NCBI RefSeq assembly: GCF_052060035.1
Contig: NZ_JBPOEA010000002.1
Span: 186,001 to 250,000, forward strand
Length of the DNA: 64,000 nucleotides
Origin: Fodinibius sp052060035
GTDB lineage: Bacteria; Bacteroidota; Rhodothermia; Balneolales; Balneolaceae
Direction: 5' to 3'
Part shown: positions 1-8,800 of the stretch, piece after piece
Numbering within the stretch: position 1 is the first letter of the stretch
Layout of the letters: every line of letters begins with the position of its first letter
Translations under genes and position numbers: made by a program
Notes under the pieces: model-generated
Told to the model about the DNA's origin: nothing
The model's input: only the letters and a program-made list of their open reading frames with translations
Databases searched by the model: none

Positions 1-1212
1 TCTGCATCTGTTGCTTGGAGAGTTACGAATGAAGATTTCATGGATGACGTTGAATCGATTGATAACCTAAAGATGCGATTGAGTGCCGGTATCACGGGTA
101 ACCAAGGTATTGGTAATTTCTCGTATCAGGCTCTTTATGGGGTAGCAAGTTATTCAGGGACTCCCGCCCTTGCACCTACTCAGCTGGCCAATCCAGAGCT
201 GCGATGGGAGGAAACAACCCAATATAACGCAGGTGTCGACCTCGCTATTTTTGAGGAACGGCTCACGGTAACAGTTGATGGATATATTAAGCAAACAGAC
301 GACCTTCTTTTAAATCGTCCTGTACCTGCTACCACTGGTTTTACTGGATTTGACAGTAACATTGGTTCTATTGAAAACAAAGGGCTAGAGTTAGCGATTA
401 ATTCTATTAATGTTCAAACCCAGAATTTCTCTTGGACCACCGATTTCAACATCTCGCATAATAGCAACGAAGTAACGGCGCTATATCAGGATCAGCCTTT
501 TGCGTCTGGTTTTGCCAATCGCGTTGCGGTAGGTGAGCCATTGGGCGCATTCTATGGCTATGTGTCTGATGGACTCTGGAATACCCAGGAAGAGTTAGAT
601 AATGCTGGTTATGATGCTGGACCTGCCCAGCCTGGCGATGTTAAATTTGTTGATATTAACGATGATGGCGTGGTGAACTCAGAGGATCAAAAAGTGATTG
701 GTTCGGCCCAGCCTGACTTTACCGGGGGTTTGACGAACAAGTTGAACTACAAAGGGTTTGAACTGAGTGCATTCCTGCAGTTCAGTTATGGAAACGAGAT
801 ATTTAACAACGCACAGGGTTTCTATGGCCACTATGGGTATGCTTACAACTCATGGGATCGTGCAAAAGATCGTTGGACACCGGAAAATACGGATACTAAT
901 GTGCCACGGTCATCTTGGTTTGATAGCAACCAGAATACACGTGAGTCTGACTTCTTGATGTATGATGGTTCCTACCTGCGTCTAAAATCTGCAACTTTGG
1001 CCTACAATTTCACGGCTGACAAGTTGGAGCAATTTGGGTTGCGCAGCTTGCGAATTTATGCAACAGGTCAAAATCTAATTACATGGACAGATTATCCAGG
1101 CCTTGATCCTGAAATAAATACCTTTGACGGTAGCAATACGGCTTTGGGTACTGACTTCTTTAGCTATCCTCATGCCCGTAGTGTCAAGGTTGGAATTAAT
1201 ATTGGACTTTAA
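1..1212 (+). CDS. SusC/RagA-family TonB-dependent outer-membrane receptor, C-terminal part
   Basis: Only the last 403 residues are present; the frame is open back to base 1, so the 5' end (signal peptide, carboxypeptidase-like domain, plug) lies outside the window. The visible part is the outer-membrane beta-barrel: alternating aromatic/polar strands, the segment LRWEETTQYNAGVDLAIF that is typical of this family, and a Ca-binding-like loop DINDDGVVNSED found near the end of many SusC proteins. The chain ends in a barrel-closing strand (SVKVGINIGL). By family knowledge it imports a ligand, usually a glycan or peptide, with the lipoprotein encoded 20 bp downstream and energy from TonB. The substrate cannot be told from the sequence. 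Confidence 0.93.
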   Translation, partial: SASVAWRVTNEDFMDDVESIDNLKMRLSAGITGNQGIGNFSYQALYGVASYSGTPALAPTQLANPELRWEETTQYNAGVDLAIFEERLTVTVDGYIKQTDDLLLNRPVPATTGFTGFDSNIGSIENKGLELAINSINVQTQNFSWTTDFNISHNSNEVTALYQDQPFASGFANRVAVGEPLGAFYGYVSDGLWNTQEELDNAGYDAGPAQPGDVKFVDINDDGVVNSEDQKVIGSAQPDFTGGLTNKLNYKGFELSAFLQFSYGNEIFNNAQGFYGHYGYAYNSWDRAKDRWTPENTDTNVPRSSWFDSNQNTRESDFLMYDGSYLRLKSATLAYNFTADKLEQFGLRSLRIYATGQNLITWTDYPGLDPEINTFDGSNTALGTDFFSYPHARSVKVGINIGL

Positions 1213-1232
1213 ACTTATAAATAGAAATAATT

Positions 1233-2603
1233 ATGAAGAACTTATTTAAAAACATAACAACTGCATTGCTGGTTGTGTTTGTGGCTACATCATGTGATGT
1301 GACCAATCAAACACCACAGCAAAGCTTACCGTCTGAGACGGTATTGACGACCGAAGATGGAGCAAATTCCACTTTGGCCGGTGCCTATTCTGCCTACCAA
1401 GCAGTGATTGAGGATGATTATGTATTTGCCGAACTGGCCGCCGATTATGCTGGCCATTCAGGTTCCTACCCATCTTGGGGTTCTGTTGACCAGCACAATA
1501 TGTTGCCTACGAATGCTGAGGGACGTGACCTGTGGATTGAGTACTATGACTTGATTAACATCACGAATAACCTCATCGAGAACGTGCCCACAATAGAAGA
1601 GGATGGATTTACTGATCCTGAAAAGAATCAGATCGTAGCGGAAGCTAAAGTCCTCCGCGCATTAGCATATCATTCACTGGTGCGTTATTTCGGAGGAGTG
1701 CCGCTTATAACTACTCCTACCACTTCGTTGGGTGAAGAAAGCTTTGTAGAACGTAGCTCTGTTTCAGCTGTATACGATCAAATCGTTACTGACTTGGAGC
1801 AGGCCGAAAGTACATTGGGTGCAAATGGTTCGGCAAGTGCTCGTAATGCTACCGGTTATACGGCTAAGGCTCTGTTGGCACGCGTTCATCTATACCAGGG
1901 GAACTACCAAACAGCCGAAAACTATGCTTCTGAAGTAATTAACAGCGGTGAGTTTGCCTTGGGAACTTACGAAGGGCTTTTCGGTAATACCCCCTCCACT
2001 GCTGAGCCTATTTTCAGGGTGGAATTTACCTCGGAGGATGATAACGCTCTTGCATTTTTTGCTCGTCCGAATGGATACGGTGGACGCAGAGAGTATGCGC
2101 CAACTAGTGATTATACCTCTGCTTTTGCCAGTGAAGACTTACGAGCAGCCATTAATTTGCAAGATTTTGATGGGGATGGACAATCTGAGCTCGGAAAGTA
2201 TTTTGAGCTCGAAGGTAATGATGATGTGATCATTATCCGTCTTGCAGAGATGTATCTCATCCGTGCTGAGGCGCAAGGACTGAAGGATACGCCTGATTAT
2301 GCTGGTGTGGCTTCAGACCTAAATATGGTTCAGCGTAGAGCCTATGAAAACCAGGAACCTTCAGGAGGTCCATATACGACAGACTATGCTGCAACAGATT
2401 TTACGTCCGATCAGGAAGTAATTGATGCAGTTATGTATCAGCGTGGTCTGGAATTGGCGCAAGAAGGCCATCGCTGGTTAGATTATAAGCGTTTAGGTAT
2501 GGCTGCCAGTCAGTTTGGTATTAGCCAAGATATGACGTTATGGCCAATACCCCAGCGTGAGATGGATTCAAATCCAAACTTGGAGCAAAATCCTGGCTAC
2601 TAA
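1233..2603 (+). CDS. SusD/RagB-family nutrient-binding outer-membrane lipoprotein
   Basis: 456 residues, starting at an ATG 20 bp after the susC stop. The N-terminus is a lipoprotein signal: basic MKNLFK, a hydrophobic stretch, then VATSC as the lipobox. The body has the helical TPR-like SusD fold signatures, such as AEAKVLRALAYHSLVRYFGG and, near the end, a RGLELAQEGHRWLDYKRLG segment followed by WPIPQREMDSNPNLEQNPGY. That C-terminal block is diagnostic of RagB/SusD proteins. It should sit on the cell surface as the lid of the SusC barrel encoded just upstream. A strong terminator follows at once, so the pair is the end of a transcription unit. Ligand unknown. Confidence 0.95.
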   Translation: MKNLFKNITTALLVVFVATSCDVTNQTPQQSLPSETVLTTEDGANSTLAGAYSAYQAVIEDDYVFAELAADYAGHSGSYPSWGSVDQHNMLPTNAEGRDLWIEYYDLINITNNLIENVPTIEEDGFTDPEKNQIVAEAKVLRALAYHSLVRYFGGVPLITTPTTSLGEESFVERSSVSAVYDQIVTDLEQAESTLGANGSASARNATGYTAKALLARVHLYQGNYQTAENYASEVINSGEFALGTYEGLFGNTPSTAEPIFRVEFTSEDDNALAFFARPNGYGGRREYAPTSDYTSAFASEDLRAAINLQDFDGDGQSELGKYFELEGNDDVIIIRLAEMYLIRAEAQGLKDTPDYAGVASDLNMVQRRAYENQEPSGGPYTTDYAATDFTSDQEVIDAVMYQRGLELAQEGHRWLDYKRLGMAASQFGISQDMTLWPIPQREMDSNPNLEQNPGY

Positions 2604-2628
2604 TTGGAAGTTAAGTTTAGCCATTTTA

Positions 2629-2659
2629 AAGCCGCCTCGTTTTCGGGGCGGCTTTTTTT
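2629..2659 (+). terminator. Rho-independent terminator after susD
   Basis: A 9-bp GC-rich stem (GCCGCCTCG / CGGGGCGGC, one G-U pair) with a TTTT loop is followed by seven T. It lies 27 bp past the susD stop. A nearly identical hairpin occurs again at 11556-11586. Confidence 0.9.
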
Positions 2660-2660
2660 A

Positions 2661-3002
2661 TTGGTTGTACATAATTCTGTCGAAGCAATCCGGCAGTTTT
2701 TTTTCTGCTTGAAGGAGTGGAGCTATTGAGCCAGTTAAGTGATCTTTTTTCTGTACTGATCATTATGGAAGAATTGTAATTACGTTGCGCTTAAATAATT
2801 TGTGTATGAGGGTGAAAACTAAAGTAGGTCTTAAAAATAGAATTGAAGGCTGTCCTGACGTTTCCCGTTATTTGAGGCTATAGTCGTTTTTCACAGTTTG
2901 GTCCATTATTTTTGGCTTTTAGCTTATAAGTTTCCCTTCACTTTTTGCCGCTGTTTATGGTGTGCTTCTATTAAGAAGAATCCATTTTCACTTCCTGCTT
3001 CT
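2661..3002. other. Non-coding spacer with nothing recognised
   Basis: About 340 bp of AT-rich sequence between the susD terminator and the tandem array. I see no convincing reading frame, RNA gene or palindrome. Confidence 0.5.
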
Positions 3003-3140
3003 GGGCTTATAAATACATTCCTTCCGTTGAGATAGTAAGGACATAGACATCGGCATTATAAGGAGAGTATCATTGTGATAGTAAGGGGAGTGACATTCCC
3101 CTTATAAGGGCAGTGTCACTCCCCTTATAAGACCATTGCC
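3003..3140. repeat. Six-unit degenerate 23-bp tandem repeat containing a strong hairpin
   Basis: Six consecutive 23-base units start at 3003, 3026, 3049, 3072, 3095 and 3118. The core of each is TATAAGG or TAGTAAGG, and several units end in AGTGTC or a close variant. Because units 4 to 6 are partly inverted relative to each other, TAAGGGGAGTGACA (3082-3095) is perfectly complementary to TGTCACTCCCCTTA (3114-3127), with a second palindrome, CCCTTATAAGGG, in the loop. The period is not a multiple of three and no open frame spans the array, so it is non-coding. There is no spacer/repeat alternation, so it is not CRISPR. Confidence 0.75.
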
Positions 3141-3204
3141 ACAGGTGGTGAGAAGCCGAGGGATTTGAATACTTGAGAGTGCAACCCTCTCGTAGCTAAA
3201 TAGA

Positions 3205-3243
3205 AGCCATTATATTCGCTCCATTCGTAATGATAGCCGTTGT
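3205..3243. repeat. Right-end fragment of the palindromic dispersed repeat
   Basis: The segment ATTCGCTCCATTCGTAATGA followed by a GTTGTT flank matches only the right half of the elements at 3260 and 4958; the left half is missing. It lies directly before full copy 1. Confidence 0.55.
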
Positions 3244-3259
3244 TTTCCTATAAAGAAGT

Positions 3260-3403
3260 GTCATTACGAGGGAGGCTTGCCGACCGCCGTAATCTCCCCG
3301 AGAACGCTCGCTTAGCATCAAAAGGAGAACCACTTAGCCATGTGTCGATCATATCATGGAGATTACCGCACTTCGCTCATTCCATTCGCTTGTTCGTAAT
3401 GAC
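3260..3403. repeat. Palindromic dispersed repeat, copy 1
   Basis: 144 bp bounded by inverted ends GTCATTACGA (left) and TCGTAATGAC (right). An inner pair of arms, GTAATCTCC and GGAGATTAC, can form a second stem. The right end is followed by AGCCGTTGTTT, a flank that is conserved in other copies. It resembles the REP/MITE-like elements scattered through many Bacteroidota genomes. Confidence 0.8.
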
Positions 3404-3423
3404 AGCCGTTGTTTAAAAGCAGT

Positions 3424-3552
3424 GTCATTACGAGGAGAAGCTTGCGACGACGAAGTAATCTCCCTGAATAAGATCGCGTAGCATCTAAGGGGCTATCCCT
3501 CACTCATGAGCAACCATTTTCAAGGAGATTGCTTCACTACGTTCGCAATGAC
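3424..3552. repeat. Palindromic dispersed repeat, copy 2
   Basis: 129 bp, the same architecture as copy 1: GTCATTACGAG at the left, TTCGCAATGAC at the right, inner GTAATCTCC and GGAGATTGC arms, and a GCGTTGTTT flank. It follows copy 1 with only 20 bp between them, so the copies are in tandem. The middle differs from copy 1 but closely matches copy 3. Confidence 0.8.
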
Positions 3553-3700
3553 CAGCGTTGTTTGAAAAGAGATAATCCACGCTTCATTTCACCTCGTTCC
3601 CTACTACACCACGGCAACATAGGATGACCAGCGTTGTTAGGAGATTTCTCGACTTCAGTATGTCGCCGTCCCGTTCACAATAATCAACCGTTGTTATGTA
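3553..3700. repeat. Decayed repeat fragments
   Basis: Pieces of the same repeat family, including ATGACCAGCGTTGTT and a block like the one at 5112-5190 (TTTCAC, then CTACTA and ACCA, then AATGACC and GCGTTGTT). Ends are incomplete, so this looks like old nested or truncated copies. Confidence 0.45.
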
Positions 3701-3722
3701 TCTCAAGTTGGTAGGAGTGTTA

Positions 3723-4047
3723 CTATTTTTGGTCGCCGATAATATCTACAATCTTCAATTTCAGGTCTGGAAGCTCTCGTTAAGTAACAACCCAAATCAT
3801 GCTCAGAGTTATTCCAAAATATTCGTGAATGATAATATCTCTCATCCCTGCGATTTTCCACCAGGGAATGTCATCAGAAATATGTTTTACCGCTTCTCCA
3901 ATAATTTCCAAGCGGCGTAAAACAGCATCTTGCTTTTCTGGGTTTTGATAAAACTCGCTTTCATCTATACCATCCAGATAGTGCTCAAATTTGTTGAATA
4001 CTCTCTAAAATATCTTGAAGATAAACATCCGGTTTTCGCTTACTCAT
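3723..4047 (-). pseudogene. HepT-like HEPN-domain toxin (DUF86), frameshifted and with a nonsense codon
   Basis: Translated on the minus strand in pieces, this region gives a recognisable HEPN/HepT protein. It starts MSKRKPDVYLQDILESIQQI at 4047, overlapping the antitoxin stop by ATGA. The frame then breaks near 3986-3993 and resumes as EHYLDGIDESEFYQNPEKQD and RRLEIIGEAVKHI, and on to KIAGMRDIIIHEYFG. The total is 325 bp, one base more than a multiple of three, which fits a single-base insertion. A second lesion is an in-frame TAA at 3780-3782 just before RELPDLKLKIVDIIG. The HEPN RNase motif (R-x4-H-x-Y, here RDIIIHEY) is still readable, but the gene cannot make a full product. Confidence 0.8.
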
Positions 4048-4325
4048 ATAACCGGTACTTCATCTTTAAGAATGTCATCTTTGAGGGTTGGCTTTAAAGA
4101 ATCATATTCAACAAGATCTACATTTAGATTGAGTTCATCTTCCAGTTCTTGTTGAATACCAATAAAGTCTAACAGGCTGATTTTTTGATCAATTTTCACC
4201 AGTAAATCCACATCGTTTGTCTCTGCCTCACCACGTGCTATAGAGCCGAAAAGTCCAGCCTTTTGAATCCCATACTTTTTTAATACAGGACGTACTTTCT
4301 TTTTAATCTCTTCTAAATTTGCCAT
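4044..4325 (-). CDS. MntA-like minimal nucleotidyltransferase (antitoxin partner of HepT)
   Basis: 93 residues. The family core is GLFGSIARGEAETNDVDLLV, the GS...DxD nucleotidyltransferase motif that binds the nucleotide and metal. In known MNT/HEPN modules this protein AMPylates and silences the HEPN RNase encoded next to it. Its stop overlaps the start of the HEPN gene by four bases, the usual operon layout. The spacing between GS and DxD is nine residues, one fewer than I remember for active enzymes, so activity is uncertain. With its toxin inactivated, the gene may be a relic. It sits between dispersed repeats in a gene-poor island, which fits horizontal acquisition and decay. Confidence 0.8.
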   Translation of the reverse strand: MANLEEIKKKVRPVLKKYGIQKAGLFGSIARGEAETNDVDLLVKIDQKISLLDFIGIQQELEDELNLNVDLVEYDSLKPTLKDDILKDEVPVI

Positions 4326-4459
4326 GGAAACAAGAGTAAATTAGATGATTCGATAACGATATAAGAAAGTGATTCGGAAAGAGATAAGAAAATTAGGAAT
4401 GCAATGGGATAATCGGATTAATAAATAAGGTTCTTTTAGATTATTCATAGTAAACACTT

Positions 4460-4593
4460 GACATTACGAGGGAAGAGCGGGTTTCGATGACCGCCGTAAT
4501 CCCCCTGAATAAGTGCGCGTAGGATCTAAAGGGCTATCCCTCACTCATGAGCACCCCTTTTCAGGGAGATTGCTTCACTACGTTCGCAATGAC
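4460..4593. repeat. Palindromic dispersed repeat, copy 3
   Basis: 134 bp from GACATTACGAG to TTCGCAATGAC with inner arms GTAATCCCCCTGA and TCAGGGAGATTGC, and the conserved right flank GAACGTTGTTT. The centre (GGGCTATCCCTCACTCATGA) matches copy 2 almost base for base. It ends about 60 bp before the GIY-YIG gene. Confidence 0.8.
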
Positions 4594-4652
4594 GAACGTT
4601 GTTTTTTTAATAAACTCGTAAGAAAGAGCTGGTGAAAGGGTCTTACTATCCT

Positions 4653-4946
4653 ATGGGAAAGAACTATCACATCTATATTATGACAAACGCTCACCATACG
4701 GTTCTTTATACTGGTGTGACGGGCGACATTATCAAACGAGGCTGGCAGCACAAACAACGATTGGTGGAGGGCTTTAGCAAGCGGTACAACTGCACGAAAC
4801 TGGTGTATATAGAGGAATATGATCACCCGCAGCATGCTATTAATCGGGAGAAACAAATCAAGGCAGGTTCTCGACAAGATAAAATAGATTTGATTGAGGC
4901 GTTGAATCCTGAGTGGCGTGATTTATATGAAGAACTTTTATCTTAA
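4653..4946 (+). CDS. GIY-YIG superfamily endonuclease-like small protein
   Basis: 97 residues from the ATG at 4653. A GTG at 4632 would add seven residues, but MGKNYHIYIMTN is the usual start of this family. The two-strand core is HIYIMTN and VLYTGVTGDI (the GIY and YIG positions), followed by RGWQHK and NREKQIKAG, typical of the small stand-alone UvrC-like group. The GIY-YIG fold cuts DNA; the role of these short proteins is not established. The gene is enclosed by repeat copies 3 and 4, ending 11 bp before copy 4, with nothing else in between. That placement suggests either hitch-hiking or a functional link to the repeats. Confidence 0.85.
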   Translation: MGKNYHIYIMTNAHHTVLYTGVTGDIIKRGWQHKQRLVEGFSKRYNCTKLVYIEEYDHPQHAINREKQIKAGSRQDKIDLIEALNPEWRDLYEELLS

Positions 4947-4957
4947 TAAAAAGCAGT

Positions 4958-5101
4958 GTCATTACGAGGGAGGCCTGCCGACCGACGTAATCTCCCTGAA
5001 AACGCTCGAGTAGGATCTAAAGGATATCCTTCACACATTAAGTAGGCTATTCTGGGAGATTACCACACTTCGCTCATTACATTCGCTCCGTTCGTAATGA
5101 C
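4958..5101. repeat. Palindromic dispersed repeat, copy 4
   Basis: 144 bp from GTCATTACGAG to TCGTAATGAC, with inner arms GTAATCTCCCTGA (4987-4999) and GGGAGATTAC (5054-5063). It is closest to copy 1 in length and in both ends. The left flank TAAAAAGCAGT nearly repeats the spacer before copy 2 (TTAAAAGCAGT). Confidence 0.8.
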
Positions 5102-5111
5102 GGACTTTGTT

Positions 5112-5190
5112 GGGAGATTGCCGCGCTGCGTTTCACTTCGCTCTCTACTATACCAGGATTTGGAAGGGTACAGCGCAATGACCGGCGTTG
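5112..5190. repeat. Right-half variant of the dispersed repeat
   Basis: Begins GGGAGATTGCCGCGCTGCGT and ends GCGCAATGACCGGCGTTGTT, the same right end and flank as the full copies but with a different interior (an extra ACTATACCAGG block). It lacks a left arm. Confidence 0.5.
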
Positions 5191-5210
5191 TTGTTTTCAT
5201 TAAAAAGCAT

Positions 5211-5355
5211 CGTCATTCCGACCGTGTCCCATCCTACGGGGAGGGTAACGAAGTTAAGCCGAGAAATCTATCATGCTGATGAATGAGATGATGAGCCGGC
5301 ATTACTTGAGCACTTCATCCAAATATGTTGCGATGTTGGATTTCTCCGTGCGTCC
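5211..5355. repeat. Second palindromic repeat family, right end lost
   Basis: Starts GTCATTCCGACCGTGTCCCA and contains inner arms CCGAGAAATCT and GGATTTCTCCG around a central block of about 60 bp. The expected right terminal inverted repeat (a complement of GTCATTCCGACC) is missing after CGTGCGTCCTAAA. It is a different sequence family from copies 1 to 4 but has the same overall design. Confidence 0.55.
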
Positions 5356-5640
5356 TAAATATTATTCAAAACAAGGAGCTTTATTGTTAAAAATGATATC
5401 CAATTCATCCTTTGTCAGCTTCAGATTGTTGATAAGATCATTATAAAACTATTGGGGGGAAATCCTGTCAGTCGGTACCAAACAACATGGTAAACACTCA
5501 ATAAATAGTGGAAGAGTAATTTGCCGGGTTATTCTGCCTTATTTTTTTCAGCGAAGCCTACAGCAGGTAATGGTTATCTGTCTTGGAAGTAGTTGGCGTG
5601 AAAGGCTCTTGCAGCTAAGTCCTTAATAAATAAGGTATTG
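5356..5640. other. Non-coding spacer, possible gene remnant
   Basis: No complete gene. On the minus strand a 29-codon frame without a start (about 5362-5451) reads FYNDLINNLKLTKDELDII and ends in TAA. It could be the C-terminal stub of a lost gene, but I cannot name the family. The rest shows nothing. Confidence 0.35.
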
Positions 5641-5672
5641 TAATGTGTCTGCGCAATAAAACTTGGTCAACG

Positions 5673-5704
5673 TTTGACAATGTAAATTATTTTACTATTA
5701 TTTC
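5673..5704 (+). promoter_or_regulatory. Candidate Bacteroidota-type promoter of the second susC
   Basis: TTTG at 5673 followed by a 19-bp spacer and TATTATTTCG resembles the TTTG / TAnnTTTG promoter of this group, with an imperfect -7 box. It would leave a leader of about 190 bases before the susC start. Confidence 0.35.
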
Positions 5705-5892
5705 GAATGGTTTAAAAATAAGGGCTATTGCTCTTTCGGCACAGATCTTTTAAGGTAAATTTAAAACAGGGATTAATGTGTTGAGAAACAGCGCAATAGT
5801 CTAACCCTTTGGGGCAAAATATGGGATACTACTAAAATAGTTCCATGGGGATGAAGTGGTTAAATAAAAACAATAATAAAACATATCTAATT

Positions 5893-8800
5893 ATGCTTAG
5901 GAAGCTACTATGCTTAATATTCTTTTCTGTAGTTTTCGCTGGTTCATCTCTTGCACAGGGATCGATTAGCGGTACAGTTACAGATGCAAGAACCGGGGAT
6001 ACAATGCCTGGGGTTAACGTACTAATCACTGAGTTGGAGCGAGGAGCTGCTACCGGTGCGGAAGGTAATTTTGAAATACAAAATGTTCCTTCCGGTACTT
6101 ATACAGTCCGGGCTACTTTTGTAGGGTATACACCATATACTACTCAAGTAGAAGTTGGATCTGGGGAAGTAACCTTAAATATAAGTCTCAAACAAGATGT
6201 TGCTGGACTTGAAGAAGTTGTAGTAACAGGTGTTGGACAAGGAACTCAAACTAAAAAGCTGGGTTTTTCTGTTTCGAAAATTGGGGAAACTGAACTTTCT
6301 GAAGTGCCTTCAACAAATGTAGGTTCAGCTCTTTATGGTAAAACATCTGGTATTTCAATTACCAGTGCCTCAGGTGATCCGGCATCTTCACCATCTATTC
6401 GACTTAGAGGATCTACTTCTATAAATGGAGATCAAGAACCACTTGTTATTGTCGATGGAGTAATAACAAATGGTGGATTGCAGGATATTAACATGCAAGA
6501 TGTTGAATCTATCGAGGTAGTTAAAGGGGCTGCTGCTGCTTCTCTTTATGGATCTTTGGCTGGTAATGGCGTAATTCAGGTTATTACCAAAAAAGCAGGA
6601 GAGAATACCAATAAACCCTCAGTTACTTTCAGAACTGAATATGGGGTTTCACAGATCGCAAAAGATTATCCTGTAGCCACTACACATCCATGGGTTGAGA
6701 ATGCAACTTTAACTTCAGATGGAAACTATATTGATAGTTGGCCAGGTTACGGACAATTTGATTCTGATCGAACATTTGATAATGAATATCCAGTGTCATA
6801 TGACAACGTTGATGCCATTTTTACTGGAAAAGCTTACAATACTAACTACGTCCGTTTAGGAGGTAATTCTCAAGGGTTTAATTATTCAGCCTCTTACGAA
6901 GGGCTCACCCAGGGGGGAGTTGTAGAACCGTTAGAAGATTATAAACGACACTCCATTCGATTTAATGCTGAGTATAATGAGGTTGAGAGGTTTACCTTCA
7001 GCTTGTCAAGCTCTTATGTCACATCAGAATTTCCATACTTCAACGAGCAAGGGCAGGGTGCTAATTATTTTTATTCTGCGCTTACTGCACCTCCTTATGT
7101 TTCTCTTTTGGAGAAAAATGCTGATGGATCTTATACAAATAATCCTACAGGTTATGGGGTGGCAAGTTCAAACTGGCAAAATCCATTATATGTAGCTGAG
7201 AATCGTCTTCGTATGACAGATCGTGATCGTATAGTTGGTGGCCTTACGGTAAATTATGACCTTACTGATTGGTTATCCGTAAATGCTCGACAGTCTATGG
7301 ACAGACGTTTGCAGCAATATAATGATCACACTCCAGTTGGTTATCAAACTCCAACGCCCAGTACTTTTTTCAACAATGGGTATGAATACATCGAGGATAT
7401 TGATGAGTCAACATATATAACAGAAGTTTGGGCGCAATTTAATCAGCAAATTGGAGAAGATATTAATTTAGATGGAACGCTAAAATATCTTTATGAGGAT
7501 CGCAATTATACTAACAATTGGACCCAGGGGTATAATTATTCTGTAAGTGGTATCCGAGATATTGGGGCTACTGATCCTAATAATTATAGTGCAAGTTCGA
7601 CCTTGGAAGAGGAACGTGTAGAGAATTACATCGCAAATGTTGATGTCGATTATCAAGATAAAATCATAGTCGGTGCAATGGTACGTCGCGATGGTTCTTC
7701 TTTGTTCGGTTCTGAAGAAAGATGGCAGACATATTACCGTGGTTCGTTAGCATATCGGTTGACCGAAGATATTGACATTAATAATGTTAATGAACTAAAG
7801 TTACGAGCATCCTATGGTATTTCTGGACAGCGACCGCCATTTGATGCGCAATATGAGACATATACTCCTACGGGTACAGCCTTAGCACCTAACACCTTAG
7901 GTAATAACGAAATTAAACCTTCGGTAGTAGCTGAAACAGAATTTGGGTTAGACGCTACATTCCTGGAACGGTTTAATTTTACGGCTAACTATGCGATAAC
8001 CAACGTTACGAATGATTACTTACTTGTACCTCTTACCGGTACATCACAGTTTGCTAACCAATGGCAAAATGTTGGAGAAATTGAAAATAAATCTCTCGAA
8101 TTTACTCTCGGGGGACAAATCCTCTCTACCAAAGATCTGACGTGGGATGCCAATGTTTCATTTACAAGCGTTTCACAAAAGGTTACTGATCTTGGAGGCG
8201 CACCTGCCTTTACACGTGGTACTGGCTTAGATGCTGCCATCGACCTATTCAGATTTGAAGAGGGAGTATCTTATGGTGCGATGTATGGAGAAAAGCTGAT
8301 TACATCAGTTGATCAGTTGACTGTTGATGATAATGGGAATGTTCTCAATATCGCTGGCGGATATTCTGTTGAAGATTTTACAACCAATGAGTTAGGGCAT
8401 GTTGTACTGGAGCAAGATCAAGGTACACAAGCCGAACGCCCAATGTATTTGGTTGATGAAAACGGTTCCCCTGTTATAACTCAGATCGGTGATACACAGG
8501 CAGATTTCCAAGTTGGATTTACCTCTAACTTCAAGTATAAAGGGTTAAGTCTGTTTATGGTCTGGGATTGGTCACAGGGAGGCGATGTATACAATTATAC
8601 ACGTCAGCTAATGTACAACAGGTATTTGCACCAAGATCTCGAGGATTATACGCGAAGTGGTCTTGACCCACAATATGCTCTTGCAAATGATGGACTATAC
8701 AATGGTTCAGAAGCAACATCACACTTCGTCGAAGATGCAAGTTTTGTAAAACTTCGAGAGGCCTCTATATCATATACTGTCAGTAATGATATGCTTGGCG

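Noticed and set aside
3003..3140. CRISPR array
   Set aside because: Units are adjacent and degenerate with no spacers of constant length and no cas genes nearby.
3696..3920. Plus-strand 74-residue ORF
   Set aside because: It is the antisense shadow of the degenerate HepT gene, with no family resemblance of its own.
5097..5279. 60-residue plus-strand ORF
   Set aside because: It runs through palindromic repeat fragments, and its translation is that of repeat arms.
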